From: Aricia agestis
Lineage: Eukaryota; Arthropoda; Insecta; Lepidoptera; Lycaenidae
Length of the DNA: 64,000 nucleotides
Assembly (NCBI RefSeq): GCF_905147365.1
Contig: NC_056425.1
Span: 13,047,001 to 13,111,000, forward strand
Direction of reading: 5' to 3'
The notes below the pieces were generated by a model, which saw only the letters and a program-made list of their open reading frames with translations, searched no databases and had not been told where the DNA came from. Within the stretch, counting starts at the first letter, position 1. Each line of letters starts with the position of its first letter. This document shows, piece by piece, positions 1 through 11,994 of this stretch. The position numbers and the translations under genes are program-made.

Positions 1-399
1 TTCTACGATGGCACATGATGGAAAAACACAATAATATTTTGTAGAGCTATGATTGCCCATTATCGACGGCGATTGTGCATGTCACTATGCAAATTCTCAA
101 TCATGGCTATCCATCGTGGTATAGGCAATTTAAGCTTGTCCCTTGGACTCGAGATAATATCTCGAATAAAATCATAATGAATTATGATTTTATATAATAA
201 TTAATTGAGTATTTTGGTGGTTGGCTACTGCTGTAAGATGTCGATCCTGCCGACACAGAAGATGTAGTGGTGGGAATGTGTGGGCCAATGACCAAAAATT
301 ATGTGCCATTGCCCATTAGTAATATTATTTCTTTGTTCCAAGTAATGTTATTTCTTTGTTCTTTCTTTTTTCTGTCTATTATTTTTACTGTTGTAGCTG
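1..399. other. Intergenic, repeat-like, no gene
   Basis: No credible coding sequence. Imperfect inverted segments (cgatggcacatgatgg near 6 and ccatcgtgg near 112) resemble those of the palindromic elements at 1362-1513 and 1977-2090, so this is probably the eroded end of a MITE of that family. Confidence 0.35.
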
Positions 400-657
400 T
401 TGTAGTCATAATTATTTATTGTTTATCCCTGCATGTTATGTTGTGAAGTCACTCTTTGGCCCCTGCAGAATACCAGTGCAGCAAGCTTGCTTGCTGCGTA
501 TAGCTGAGCTGGGGCCAATTTTTGACATCACATAACATATACCTATAATTATAATTGTACATAGCTTAAGTCCTTTTTACTTTTTATTTTCTATTCTGTA
601 TATGTTGTGTGTTGGAAAAAATAAACGTATTCTATTCTATTCTATTCTATTCTATTC
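400..657 (+). mobile_element. 3' end of a non-LTR retrotransposon
   Basis: The stretch carries a GC-richer stem region (ggcccctgcagaa ... ctggggcc), then an AATAAA-like segment, and ends in a run of TATTC pentamers at about 626-657. An untranslated tail closed by a short tandem repeat is the usual 3' terminus of a target-primed non-LTR retrotransposon. No reverse transcriptase codons remain upstream, so this is a 5'-truncated copy. The clade cannot be assigned from the tail alone. Confidence 0.5.
626..657 (+). repeat. (TATTC)n microsatellite tail
   Basis: Pentameric repeat of TATTC units forming the end of the retrotransposon 3' fragment. Confidence 0.8.
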
Positions 658-1361
658 CATTATACTCTATTTCTGCCCCAAGTACTTGACATTTAAAACC
701 TTTTGGCGGAGAATGTAAATTAATTAAAAATGCAATAATTTTACACATAAACTTCCGAGATAAGGAGGTTTATGAATTGAAATGAAATATTGCATTTATT
801 TGGAGTCTTTATTGCTTTTCCGTTGAAGGCCGCCATACATTTTATTTTTATACCTACTAGTTATGTTTTAAACTTGGTGGCGTCGAAATTTATTTACACG
901 CGAAGTCTTTCACCCATAAAACTATCCTTCGTCCTTTCTCGAGACGCAATCGTAAAGTAAGCGTCATGGACGTACGTCCATGGTAAGCGTATACATACAA
1001 GCCCCTTTTTATTGGAATTCACCGTGAAAGTAGCATCCATGGACGTACAAATTGTACGTCCATGGTAGCATCGCTGTTAAAGTTTTTTAAAAATTCATTG
1101 CGTTGGGGTATTATATTCTCATTGAAACATTGCAAAGTCAAAAGAATCCGATCGGTAGGTTCATACAAATAATATTATTATCTGTACTTCTGTACAAGGT
1201 TACACGGTGTAGGTGTTTATTAAGAAGTCTTCTTTACATTACGCTATCAGTAGTGATAGTATCGTGGTGTGGTGTAGTGTTATTGAGACTCCATTTTCAT
1301 TAATTTTAATTTAAATGTAAACAAAAAATCTACCAAAATAATATGAAATTGTTTTCTAATG
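658..1361. other. Intergenic with two short palindromes
   Basis: No gene recognised. The only structure is a perfect 18-bp palindrome at 965-982 (CATGGACGTACGTCCATG) and a second palindrome at 1037-1065 with 14-bp arms (CCATGGACGTACAA) and a 1-bp centre. Both are built from the same core. Confidence 0.5.
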
Positions 1362-1513
1362 CCGCTTCTCCACGTTGGCATAATATGATGGACAAACACT
1401 GGCGATTATGAACGTGTAACGTTCGCCTTTGATTGCTCACCATTGACGTCAATGTGCATTATATAGACAGCTGCATAATCGTGATTATCCATAATGGCAT
1501 AACGTGAAGAGCG
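1362..1513. mobile_element. Palindromic MITE-like element
   Basis: The left segment gccgcttctccacgttggc is mirrored by the right segment ending in aacgtgaagagcgac, with further inverted similarity inward. There is no internal ORF. Related sequence occurs near 1977-2090 and at the window start. Confidence 0.5.
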
Positions 1514-2639
1514 ACAAACGTGTAACATGACATTTAATTAAGTAACTTAATAGTTAATAGGCTACTAAGCTTTGTTTACATTTAAATTCAAATTAATTGA
1601 ACAGTGTATAGTGTGAAGTTAGTGACGTCAGAGACGAAGTTTTAGTGTTGTTTGTAGAAATCTTTACGTTATTACTTATTAGCTTCTGAACGTCTTTAGG
1701 TGTGCTAAAGCGAATAAGAGTTAAATTGGTAGTCTACCTACTAGTCTACTAAAAAACTTGTGCTGAAAAGCTTTGTTGCATTAAATCAATTAGTAATTTT
1801 TCTAAAGAGACTTACAAATTAACGCGAATTATTTTATTTTGTTGTGTTACCTTAATATTATAGTAAAAATGCAGTAACAGGTTTTAAAAACTATTTTCGC
1901 ATTTAAAAATTACATTATAAATATTTCGGTATCAAATTCAGTAATAAATAAAAAAAATGTCTTAAATAGAAATCGGCCTCTACGTTTTCCCATCATGGAT
2001 AACAAACGGTTACGTGTAGAGTGCCTTATATTTTGTCTATGCCAATAATAGCTTCGCAAACATGGTGACAATCATCGGCCAACGTATATTTAGAAAGATA
2101 TTTTCTTAAACAAATATTGTTTTTTGCTTATTCATAGATTTATAATGTGCTAGTCTAATGTAAGTTGATCATAAAATATATAGTAGTTTTTTAGCCATTA
2201 TATCATTTTTTCAAGTTTTTATGTGGGGTAAAATTTTACCCCGCGATGTTAGTTATGTAACAAAAAATCACGATGTTACTTGAGGGTTAAAAATGTAAAT
2301 GCTACCAAATATTCCAATCCTTTTGTTTGTCGTTCAGAATTCAGTTATTGGAAAATGATCCTTGTGTCGTGGGTAGAAAGTCGTGGTAGAGGCAAAATAA
2401 GTCTGAAAGGACTGTACTACTCTACGGCCGAAAGTCGATTTGACGCCGAAGCCGAAAGTTCTAACTGTTAAAGAGATTATATTCAAAGTTGCCTACATTG
2501 ATTTTAGTCTACTAGGTCTTCTAGCCGATGTTATCTGTCACGAAGGAGACGTCCATTTATTACATATTGTTATTATTGGCACAGGAAATGCCCTCTCCCT
2601 TTTATTATTAAAATATGTTTTGACTCTTCATCATCATCA
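1514..2639. other. Intergenic, AT-rich, no gene
   Basis: Only short ORFs without recognisable domains. About 1977-2090 resembles the palindromic family at 1362-1513. Confidence 0.4.
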
Positions 2640-2706
2640 TCATATCAGCCTATAGTCGTCCACTGCTGGAGTCTGGACATAGGCCTTTCTCAATGAACGC
2701 CATATT
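2640..2706 (+). repeat. Dispersed retrotransposon-tail fragment
   Basis: A (CAT)n run is followed by a segment containing cagcctatagtcgtccactg and tggacataggcc. The same words recur at 42650-42700. This is a widespread insect repeat fragment normally found at the 3' ends of RTE-like elements. That assignment is from memory. Confidence 0.45.
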
Positions 2707-3256
2707 TTGACTATGAAACATAAATTTCAAACTATAATAGTGGGCTTACAATATTCCAAATTCCAATCCAGTAATCCAATTCAGCGCTGGATTGCTACAG
2801 ACTCTCCGCACTGGAATGGACTGAATTGCATTTCAGTGCCCGCTTGCATAATGCATTATTTCAGTAGCAATCTATTTTCTGAATTTCTGGATTGGAGTAA
2901 TGTAAACCGGCCATTATCGAAACACCAGTTTGTAGCTGTAGATATTTTGGCTCTAGCTCGAAACTGTGGCTTACTCCTTTTAGCCGAACTAGCCGAAGTC
3001 GGCTTCGGCTTGTGTCTTTCACTAAACTAGAATGTGCCTACATTCGGAGCTGTTGTCTAAATTAATGAAGCGGCCGCAGCCCTCGACAATCATCGGGGTG
3101 CTTCGACAACGTTCATGACAATTCACATTAATTGGATTACATCATACAGTCGAAGTCAAAACTCAAAAGTTAAAAGTGAAGTCAAAGTCAAAAGTCAACT
3201 TTCGGAAATCAAACTTTTCTTTAGTTTGAAACTAACCCGGTAGCAAACTTGTAATG

Positions 3257-3401
3257 CCCGTCCCACACTCTCGCGAGATATTCGTGAGAATCTCGTGAGA
3301 TTCTCATTTCTCATATTCTCCCGAAATTCTCCCGAGAGCGTGGAGCTCTTGAAGGATTTCTGAAGATTCTCACGAATATCTCGCGAGAGTGTGGAGCGGC
3401 C
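3257..3401. mobile_element. Hairpin MITE with about 38-bp arms
   Basis: The left arm (cacactctcgcgagatattc ...) and right arm (... gaatatctcgcgagagtgtg) are near-perfect reverse complements separated by a shorter inner stretch also made of ctcgtgag/ctcccg words. No coding capacity. Confidence 0.65.
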
Positions 3402-3428
3402 TTAAGAGGGAACTCAATATAATATAAC

Positions 3429-4526
3429 AGTTTGCACTTAGATAAATGATTGGTCTCGCGCGCGCGCTCGACTAGATACCGCGCTGTATAGAAAATTAGA
3501 TTTCTGAATGCGGCAACTCAATAGTGTAGTGTGTGTAAAACAATGCACAAATATTGTTGTGTGCGTAGATAATCGGGTTGCCAGATACGTGACTGGTGCC
3601 CAATCAATGGGGATTGGGGAGAAATTAGTTGCTGTGGTCTTGTAATTTATTATTATTGTATAGTAAGTGCTGATTTTTCAATCACCAGATAAACTTTACC
3701 ATTGGAATAAAGTCCATTCGAAAAGATTGCGATAATATAACAACGTTGTTTAGGTCAACGAAATATAATGGGTACAATATTGATGAGAAAACAATACAAA
3801 AACAATGGTAGGAAGTTTAACGAAAGTTAAGAATGAGTCATAAAAAAGCAAATGTTAAATTTGTTTTCTCATTTGTTACTGTATTGTGTACATAAAATAT
3901 AAACTGTATTTAAGATTTTTATTTTAATATGATACGCCTATTTCATATTTATTAATACACATTCATGATCTAGGAACCATGAAAACTTTTTGTTCCGTTG
4001 GCGGGATTCGAACCAGCTACGCTAGCTAGAGATTTTAATGCGCTCATCCACTCAGCCACTAATCACTACGTATATATAAAAAAAAATAAGATATAATAAA
4101 TAAATAAATAAAAATCACAATCTCAGAAAAATTTGGGAATTTTTAGTTTATGGCAACTGGCAACACTGAACATCAAGCGGTACTCCGATCTGAATTTTTA
4201 GGTTTATATTATTTTTCTGTGTTTATGACGATTTATATAATATTTACTGATGGTATGTGATGCCAGTACCTTTCTTGTTTCTTGTAGTGTTATTATTGCA
4301 TAGTCTCACTACGCAAACTGGCATTTTGCTACGGACGTAACTTAAAATTTCGAAAATTATCGACACATCTACCTCACCCGAAGCTTGCGGCGCGACTGGC
4401 GCGGTTACGCCGCATCAAGCGTATGATTTGTTGCCGCATTTTTCAAGTACTCCGACGACCGACGGTATCTAGATTCTAGTCGTAGCGCACGCGCGAGACC
4501 AATCATTCATCTAAGAGTTTGCAATA
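3429..4526. mobile_element. About 1.1 kb non-autonomous TIR element with a SINE inside
   Basis: The two ends are inverted: gataaatgattggtctcgcg at the left and cgcgagaccaatcattcatc at the right, extending to agtttgca/tgcaaact. No transposase ORF is present. A tRNA-derived SINE lies inside on the minus strand. A related terminal sequence recurs at about 37310-37345, so the family is dispersed. Confidence 0.6.
3898..4070 (-). mobile_element. tRNA-derived SINE, copy 1
   Basis: Read on the minus strand it starts with a box A-like tggctgagtggatgagcgc, then a perfect box B GGTTCGAATCC, then cccgccaacggaac and a tRNA-unrelated tail. The putative acceptor ends do not pair, so it is not a functional tRNA gene. 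A second copy with a better preserved tRNA head is at 29359-29510. Confidence 0.65.
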
Positions 4527-4675
4527 TTTGAACCCAAACCCAACAAACATACAAACACAACAAATTGACAAGTAATTGCAGTAATTGGATTACTTTCCCT
4601 GATGATTATAAATGGAAGCGTCAATACACCTAAAATCTACTAAGTCAAGGAGTTATTTTTAACACAGACTACTAA

Positions 4676-5247
4676 GGGCGGATTCGACCAAACGAGAGTA
4701 AAATTTTACTCGAGTATAATTGTTTCAAAATGTACAGTGTTGCCGTGCGAGAATTTACTCGAGAACGGCTTCTGTACTGGGTGGTCGAAAGAAAACACTT
4801 CGTCACTATTGTACTATTAGCGGGGGTCGAGGTAGACGCGATTTCCGGCCAGCCTTTCTTCTATTTCCGATGTAGCGATGACGCAATAATTCCCCAATAT
4901 TTTCCCCAATTCTTCTTGTCTTGCTGTTTCTTCTAGGTAGGCTGGCTCTCTAAGAGTAAGCTGGTTTTGCGTTTTTTCATCTTGTAATCCAAGAATAAGG
5001 TTATTACACGGGAGTAAATATTTACACGGGCTATTTTGGTGGGGTAAATATTAAACTGAGAATAGTTGCACAACAGGGTTCAACTGTCACGGTCGGTGTC
5101 ATTGTGAACTATAATTGACATTTTATTTCATACTCTTTGAGTAACTTGGTAAAACGCAAACGAAGATATTTTAGAGTAAATTGAAGGAGTAAAATTATTC
5201 TCAGTATAGTCACACTCGTGTAACTTCAAGTTTGGTCGAATCGGGCC
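4676..5247. mobile_element. MITE with TAA target duplication
   Basis: Terminal inverted repeats begin GGGCGGATTCGACCAAAC on the left and end GTTTGGTCGAATCGGGCC on the right, with one central mismatch. The element is flanked by TAA on both sides, the 3-bp TWA duplication typical of PIF/Harbinger-type transposition. The 68-codon ORF inside (4730-4936) has no recognisable domain and is probably incidental. Confidence 0.65.
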
Positions 5248-5792
5248 TAAATAGTTTTTTTATTCCCTGGTGCGTGGCGTTCAGAAGTTACCTATATAAT
5301 ATAATACTTATAAAATCATTTTTTTACCAACGAAACAAAAACAAACGCATCTATTTTACCTATGTTAGTGGTGAAAACCAAAAATCACTTGTTCATAAAT
5401 TTTAAAATGACAAGCGGTGTCAAGTTATAGTGGTTTTAATACGAGTTCTGTGAGGCTACCAGCGAACATGACCTCTCTTGGGATACCCACGGAGGCGCCT
5501 GTCCACACTATACTGTTCACGTCGGCGTACACGCAGAAAACGGTGAAAAATCCACCCAAAAAGGTATGTGTCGTTTGGAACTTGCTTCGAAATTCGAACA
5601 TGGTTTGGAATGAGTAATGACAAAAACTTAGGCTAGACGTTCAAAACTTACGAATAGGATATGTTTTCACGCTAGAGGCAACACCAGCAGAGACGGTAAG
5701 GAAAAAGCTAAGCCCTATTTCTTATGTCAATGGGAAAAAGTTAGGCTGCCTTCATATTAAGTCGCAAGTACTGCGGCAGCCGCGCGACCTAA
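5248..5792. other. Intergenic with a dispersed repeat fragment
   Basis: About 5640-5720 shares words such as cacgctagaggcaacacc with copies near 16440-16510 and 41400-41525 (inverted or direct). No gene recognised. Confidence 0.35.
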
Positions 5793-5850
5793 GGGGCCGG
5801 GTGCCATCGAAATTCTCATACATACGTAATACCAAAATCATTACCAAAAT

Positions 5851-6304
5851 CATAAGTCAATGTATACGCCTTTACAATAAAATCCCGGAAAACGTTCAAA
5901 ATCTATCAATTAATAAATTTTAAAAAGTAATTAAAGAACGTTTGTGTGCCAAAGCCTACTATACGGTCAAAGATTTCCTAAACGATAGCACATCTTGGGA
6001 GTAGGATGGCTGCTTGCAAGGCTGCTTCTACATTTATTATATGTGACTTACAATTGTGTATTCATATTGTATAGATTAAGTTATTTACATTGTAAATTTT
6101 ATTTTTTTAAAAGACAAATTTTCCACTTTTTCACTAAAAAGTGGCCCCGTGCGAGTTTCTTACGCCGGTTCTTCTCGCCGGGTTAGTTCCCGAACCGGTG
6201 GTAGGCAACATGTAGTTCAACATTCTGAAAATATTTGATTCAAATTTATTCAGAAATAAAACAATTTTTATTTATTTTTATTTTTATTATTTATTTATTT
6301 TATT
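5851..6304 (+). mobile_element. 5'-truncated non-LTR retrotransposon, 3' end
   Basis: A short remnant of ORF2 is followed by an untranslated region containing a GC-rich inverted segment (gccggttcttctcgccgggttag ... gaaccggtggtaggc) and an AT-rich tail of TTTAT-type repeats. It sits inside one arm of a MITE, so it is younger than the MITE. 5' truncation is the normal outcome of target-primed reverse transcription. Confidence 0.65.
5867..6004 (+). pseudogene. C-terminal remnant of a CR1/Jockey-like ORF2
   Basis: Reading from 5867 gives RLYNKIPENVQNLSINKF, a stop (TAA), then KVIKERLCAKAYYTVKDFL up to a TAG at 6002-6004. The pattern of a hydrophobic 'LYNKIPENVQ' block followed by 'AKAYYTVKDFLND' matches the extreme C-terminus of reverse transcriptase ORFs in lepidopteran Jockey/CR1-type elements (recognised from memory). 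One internal nonsense codon and the absence of anything upstream show it is a dead 5'-truncated copy. Confidence 0.6.
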
Positions 6305-6410
6305 TTCTCATACGAAAATATTTAACATGTTTGAGTTATTTTTAAGCTTAAAATAGTAATTAGGTACCTAGGTTCCTGCGTAAAAATTTACTACAAAATA
6401 TTTAAACACT

Positions 6411-8346
6411 AAAAAATATAGTAATACACTATATTACTAGCGCCTTTGCGTAATGTTCCCTACTAATTTAGCCCACAATAGAATAGACATAGGATTACTC
6501 CAGTACCTAACCGCCCTACAATGCCTAACAATACACATTGTTTCAGCCCTTATTGATATAACAATAGGATCTGGATCTTAGATTGTCAGTAAATTAATTA
6601 CTCAGAGATCAGACTATAGACAAGTTCTTATTAATAACACTTTGTTCTGTTGTGATAAAAATGTACAATATAAACTTTTATTAACATACTAGATGTAAGA
6701 TAACTTTCCCTGGACTTCCACGAACATTTCAAGACTAGAATTATCCAAATCGGGTCAGCCGTTCATGAATTTTGAAGAGACCAACAAAATCCTCCACTAC
6801 ACATGCTCACCGCATACGAAATTTTCAATAAACTCATTTGATTTACGACTATGACGTCATGTGATATCCTGTCAATCAATTTTAAACTCTGCACATACAA
6901 CAATAAAGTGTATTTACACGTGGTCCAAATTTTCATGTTAGTAGGTACTAGGTAGTGTTTGCACTGTTATCAAGAACGGCTTTATTTGGCAAACGTCTAC
7001 TTACAAATGTAAATGTGTACTCGTACTACGTTTCACGTGAATCCATGCTTCGGCGTTGGGTTGGTATGAAACTGTTGTGTTTCTCTCATGATCCAAGAGC
7101 CAGGGCAGCCAGACCTTTGCCCTTTATGAAGAGATGAACTTTTTCTGAACATGTCCCTAAAGGTAAGAACGATCAGCGACTAAGGAGTTTGGGTTGCGGT
7201 AACTTTATAAGGTATCAAATGATAAATGTAAATAACTAACTTTCGTTAAAGTATACAGCTCAATTTTTCTTGGGGATAACGCTAAGAATCTTTCTTCCAT
7301 TGCTGGACACTTACAAAAGTTGCTTCCCGCTGCCAGGTATCCCCAAAGTAATTACACTTTGAGCAGGCGAGTACGACTAGCTATACCCGAGAAGTGCGTT
7401 CCTTATAAACAGTCCCTTAACCTAATTTTTACTCGAAGGCTGACGCTTTCAACATACGCCTTGAAACATTTATTCCACTTGTTGAGATTTCATGGCGTTT
7501 TTACGGCGGCTCGAGATGAATTTAAAGATTTTAAGGAATCAAGGTTGCGGGGCTGTTGTAGAGAATCTCTACTAGAGATGATAAAATAATAATGTATACA
7601 TAATATTTTAGGAAAATAAGTGGATGCCCCAAAGCTGGAGATGCGAACGGGCGTCGGGCGATGTGGCGATGTGGTATGCTTGATAGCCAAGACTAGTCTT
7701 AATTGTCCGCTGAGGGATACAGTTCCGGATCTTAAAAAACTTTTATAGCGCGTTTCAGCATGTACAATCGCCAAGACCAGTAAACGTCCAGTAAACTCGC
7801 AAGCAATGGATAAGAAAAAAAAATATAATGCAATGCTACTATACTACATGTTTGTTTAAATACTCAGGTGCCCGATTTTCATACCTGGAAAGGCGCTTTG
7901 ATTTCAGGCCTTGCAGCAAATCATTCCATGATTCGAGATACTATATGCGATGAGAATTATTTAGTATATAATATTATACATAATATTAAGAAGCTTTATT
8001 CGGTACTCGTACGTGATGACATAAACCTAAACACTGCTCTGTAAACTGTGGACGGGTGTGATTACAAACACGTTATGGTTGTGTTTCAACGCGCTTGGAA
8101 ATGGCTGCTGTGGCGTCAAGTGACCATATTGCGTATTATTTACGAACGGTGCTACTGTATCGTCAAAACATACCCAGGGGAATCTTACAGATTGCAGTAA
8201 AACGTAGCATCTGTTCTACGAACTTACGAAGTTCTACGAACGATTTAGGAATTCGGATAGTTTTGATCACGAAATAATGTACACAATTCATGTGTGATAA
8301 ACGGATCTCTGGACTAAGTTGCGAGAGAACTTAATTTATTATTTAA
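6411..8346. other. Intergenic, no gene recognised
   Basis: Several ORFs of 60-94 codons (for example near 7320-7589 on plus and 7490-7774 on minus) have no domain, no signal peptide and no supporting context. Nothing else stands out. Confidence 0.4.
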
Positions 8347-8719
8347 GAGTCCGGGTGCCATCGCAATTCTCATACAAACGTAATACCAAGATCATTTCCC
8401 ATACAAGAATATATTTACCATATTTAAGTTATTATTCAGCTTAAGATAGTAATTACCTAGGTTCCTGTACAATGATTTACTATTTTATATATTTTTGATA
8501 TTTACATGCCAAAAATATGAACGATTACAATATTTACATAATAAATTGTAATCGTTCATATTTTTTGGTATGTAAATATTTTGCAGTGAATCTTGTTACA
8601 GGAACCTAGGTAATTACTATCTTAAGCTGAATAATAACTCAAATATGGTAAATATTCTCGTATGGGAAATGATCTTGGTATTACGTTTGTATGAGAATAT
8701 TGCGATGGCACCCGGACTT
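8347..8719. mobile_element. 373-bp full hairpin MITE with TTAA flanks
   Basis: The whole element folds back on itself. The ends are gagtccgggtgccatcg and cgatggcacccggactt, and complementarity continues through ctaggttcctg/caggaacctag to a central stem around ccaaaaatatgaacgatt. It is flanked by TTAA on both sides, the piggyBac-type target. No ORF. One-arm relatives are at 5793-6410 and about 12610-12645. Confidence 0.75.
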
Positions 8720-10019
8720 TTAACACAAAATTTTTGACATTTTAAAAATATAAAGTTATATTATGTGGTTTGATTCGCTGTTTGGATTATAAAATTATAT
8801 TTTAATCTATTTCTCTGTCCACTATCCCTCGTCCCCGCTGTTCACGACGATCAGTCCAATCAATAATGGTCTAATACACTCGACACCTCGCTGGCTCGCG
8901 ACTCGTCACGTGTTACGCTGAATTAACTTTATTATTATTACCTGACATAGCTTTTCAGCCGCTGAAGTTCAGCGATACAGTAAAACATACAGAGGAATAA
9001 TTTGTTAGTATTAGTGGGGTGGTTTTGCATTACTACAAGGATGTATGAAAAATGTATGCTTGTAGTAGTGAAGTAAAAGATCTTACTACAGTAGCTTTTC
9101 GTCTGTTTCTCGTTACTAGTCTGTGATGCTACAGTAAGGTAATAAAGTTCATTTTTTAATTGACTTCCAAAAAGGAGATTCTATGTTCGGTTGTTCAATC
9201 TTATTTTATTTTAAACACCTTACTTATCAAACCGAGAAGTTCTTATTGCAGAAGTAGTATAGTATAGTATAGTATAGTATAGTATAGTAGAGAGTCAGTC
9301 AATTTATATTTGGCTATGCATAATGCAAATGTCAGAAGTGGAGTTACGACCTACATAACATTTGACCACTGACCGGTCCTTTGGGGTTATGTTGTATGTA
9401 CCTACTAAATTAAGGTATATTCACACAGTTAAGTAATGTCAAAAATACGGGACGATAGGTTATTCAGGGCAGATAAGACCATGTAGTGGACTGCACCAAT
9501 AAAATTATATATTATTAAGGGCGAGCGGTTTATACGTGTTCGATACTTGTGGTACAAGTCACAGACTTTTATAGTCTGTTTAATAATGAACTTAAAAAAA
9601 ATTAAGGCTTACGTGTACAGAAGCCTAAATAAGTTGTACACCTTGCATTCTGGAGGTTGATTTGTAAACGTGTTCGGATAGGTTAAAAGTTAAAACTGCA
9701 AAAAACAGTTTTTGATATCAAGGAAATGTCGAAGGATTGGAATAATAAAAAAATACGTGTGGCACTCAGGTACTGCCGTAGTAAATCTATTACATTGCAT
9801 TTTTATCACTTATGCAATTATAATTTGCATACGTCTAGTCGCACGCACACAAACACCGTGCCAAAGTCGGTACGGCAACGCCGCATTGCTGTGCCGGTCG
9901 GAGAGTAGGGGGTGTAAGGTTTATATAGGTATTATAGGAAAAGCTATATTGCAAACGCTTAAAAGTAAAATGGAATACTTCCTCAAGAATATTTTAATAT
10001 ATAATTAAGTTTAAAGTTT
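8720..10019. other. Intergenic with microsatellite and dispersed repeat
   Basis: An (AGTAT)n run lies at 9253-9289. About 9830-9905 (acgtctagtcgcacgcacac ... ggcaacgccgc) recurs in the opposite orientation at about 60330-60375, so it belongs to a dispersed repeat. The overlapping ORFs at 9712-10008 fall within that repeat and are not considered genes. Confidence 0.45.
9253..9289 (+). repeat. (AGTAT)n microsatellite
   Basis: Seven or so consecutive AGTAT units. Confidence 0.85.
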
Positions 10020-10474
10020 TTAGGGTTAAGGACCCAAAGAGTAAAAACGGGACCCTATTACTGAGACTTCGATGTCTGCCCGCCTGTCTATCTGTCTGTC
10101 TCCAGGCTGCATCTCAAGAACCGCTATAGCTAGAATTCTGAAATTTTTATAGATTGTGTATTTCTATTGCCGCTATAACCACAAACACTAAAAACAAAAT
10201 ACAATTAATATTTAAGGGGGGCTCCCATACAACAAACGTGACTTTTTCGGCCTGTTTTTGCTCTATATCAATAATGGCAACAGGTAGGCACTTGAATTTT
10301 TTACGAGGTCCTTTATTATATGTGTAAGTACTTTAATATTTAATTATAATATTAAAATAAAATAAAAATTCAAGGGGGGCTCCTATACAAAAAAATAATT
10401 TTTGGCCTATTTTTGCTCTATAACGGTACGGAACCCTTCGTGCGCGAGTCTGACTCGCACTTGGCCGATTTTAT
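10020..10474 (+). repeat. 'acccaaagggtaaaaacggg' dispersed repeat, copy 1
   Basis: It begins with a variant of acccaaagggtaaaaacggg, carries a (GTCT)n stretch, the phrase tctcaagaaccgctatagct, two ggggggctcc(c/t)ata blocks, and ends tacggaacccttcgtgcg ... cttggccgatttta. This is one of the commonest interspersed repeats of Lepidoptera, known to me from memory. The class is not settled from sequence alone. Other copies are at 11597, 37533, 45415 and 46964. Confidence 0.65.
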
Positions 10475-10942
10475 TTCTTCTAGCGATAGTAACACCGTGA
10501 ACGTGGTTCTTCTGTTCTGTTATTGTAGAAAAATACAAACTAGCCAGCCGCTTCTGACTTGACCCACCGAATGCGCAACGAAAAATACAAGGCTACTTAT
10601 TTTAAGATACGGAGAGTAAATATTTATTTGATATGTGTATCTTATAAAAATATACTCCGACTGTGTAATATAAACTGGGCCGAGTATCGAGTACATAGAC
10701 AACCTTATTATATTTTAAGTCCCGAAGTGCAATCTGTTAGAAAGATTTGGTCGGAAGATCTTCCATTGGTCATATTTCAACAACGTTTGTCGGGTCAGCT
10801 AGGTACAATATTCAGTCTCATTATGTTTTATATATTGGGTTTCCAGGTATTTCACATATCACATATTTACATATAACATACAAGCAGTGGCGGCGCGCTG
10901 GGCGAGGTTTCTTCGGCGCCCAGGGTGCTGGTAGTGTTAAGA

Positions 10943-11522
10943 CAGGGTTTCGCAAACTTTCGGCTCCACGAACCTCTTTTAAAATTTGCAGGTGACAACT
11001 GACAATGAATCCCTTACGATAAATAATGAAATCCTACACCTCCCCCCCAGAAAATCATAAAATAGACTGTTAAAGAAAATAAGGTTTTTATTTGAATAAA
11101 AGGTAACACATAAAGTGGCAAAATAAATGCCTTTCTAATATTAATGTGATGGGTGTGCTTGTTTCTTGTCGCAAATGCATTCAATGTTAAGAGTAGTTTT
11201 GGTCAATTTTAACCTTAATTCTGACTAGGTATCAAGTCGATTTCTGTATTTAGTTTTTATGATGAGTAGGTGTGAAAACCCACTCTCATATAAGTATGTT
11301 GTAGCAAAGGTAATTTAAGGCAATTCACCGCTTTGCGTGAGAGTTCGAAGTACTCTGCCTGTCTAGCTGCCCAAAAATCTATCAATCAGATTGAAGAGTT
11401 TTATCTACGGACATTTCTTATAATGACTCCTGTTGCCACCATTACGTACATTTTGTCGCGAACCACCTGCCGTCAAATGGCGAACCTCTAGGGGTTCGCG
11501 TACCCCACTTTGAGAAACCCAG
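10943..11522. mobile_element. Non-autonomous hAT-like element, 580 bp
   Basis: The termini are CAGGGTTTCGCAAACT on the left and CTTTGAGAAACCCAG on the right, an inverted pair. The flanks are an exact 8-bp duplication TGTTAAGA (10935-10942 and 11523-11530). CAG-type ends with an 8-bp duplication are diagnostic of the hAT superfamily. There is no transposase ORF, so it would have been moved in trans. Confidence 0.75.
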
Positions 11523-11596
11523 TGTTAAGACAGCGAAATCTTAGTAATAGGGCCCCGTTTTTACCCTTTGGGTGCACCCTAAAAAGCGCCCCTTTT

Positions 11597-11994
11597 TAGG
11601 GTATTCCGTACCCAAAGGGTAAAAACGACACCTATTACTAAGACTTCGTTGTCTGTCCGTCTGTCTGTCTCCAGGCTGTATCTCAAGAACCGCTATAGCT
11701 AGACTTCTGAAATTTTCATAGATTGTGTATATCTGTTGCCGCTATAACAACAAATACTGAAAACAAAATAAAATTAATATTTAAGGGGAATCCCATACAA
11801 TAAACGTGATTTTTTCGGCCTCTTTTGCTCTATATCAATAATGGCAAAAGATAGGCACTTGAATTTTTCACAAAGTCCTTTGTCATATTATGTACTTTAA
11901 TATTAAAGTATAATATTAAAATAAAATAAAAATTTTAGGGGGGCTCCCATACCAAAAACACAATTTTTGGCCTATTTTTGTTTTGGCCGATTTT
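11597..11994 (+). repeat. 'acccaaagggtaaaaacggg' dispersed repeat, copy 2
   Basis: Same succession of words as copy 1, ending ttttggccgattttatt. The 60 bp just before it (about 11535-11596) contain the same head sequence inverted (cccgtttttaccctttggg), a head-to-head remnant. Confidence 0.65.

Larger units (their letters stand above)
5793..6410. mobile_element. MITE of the 'ccgggtgccatcg' family, split by a retrotransposon
   Basis: The left part (5793-5850) matches the left arm of the hairpin element at 8347-8719, and the right part (about 6305-6410) continues that arm through ctaggttcctg. The intervening sequence is a non-LTR fragment that interrupted it. The second half of the palindrome is missing, so only one arm of the MITE survives here. 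Confidence 0.55.

Noticed and set aside
3985..4070. tRNA gene on the minus strand
   Set aside because: Box A and B are present but the acceptor ends do not pair, and the sequence continues into a SINE body also found at 29359-29510.
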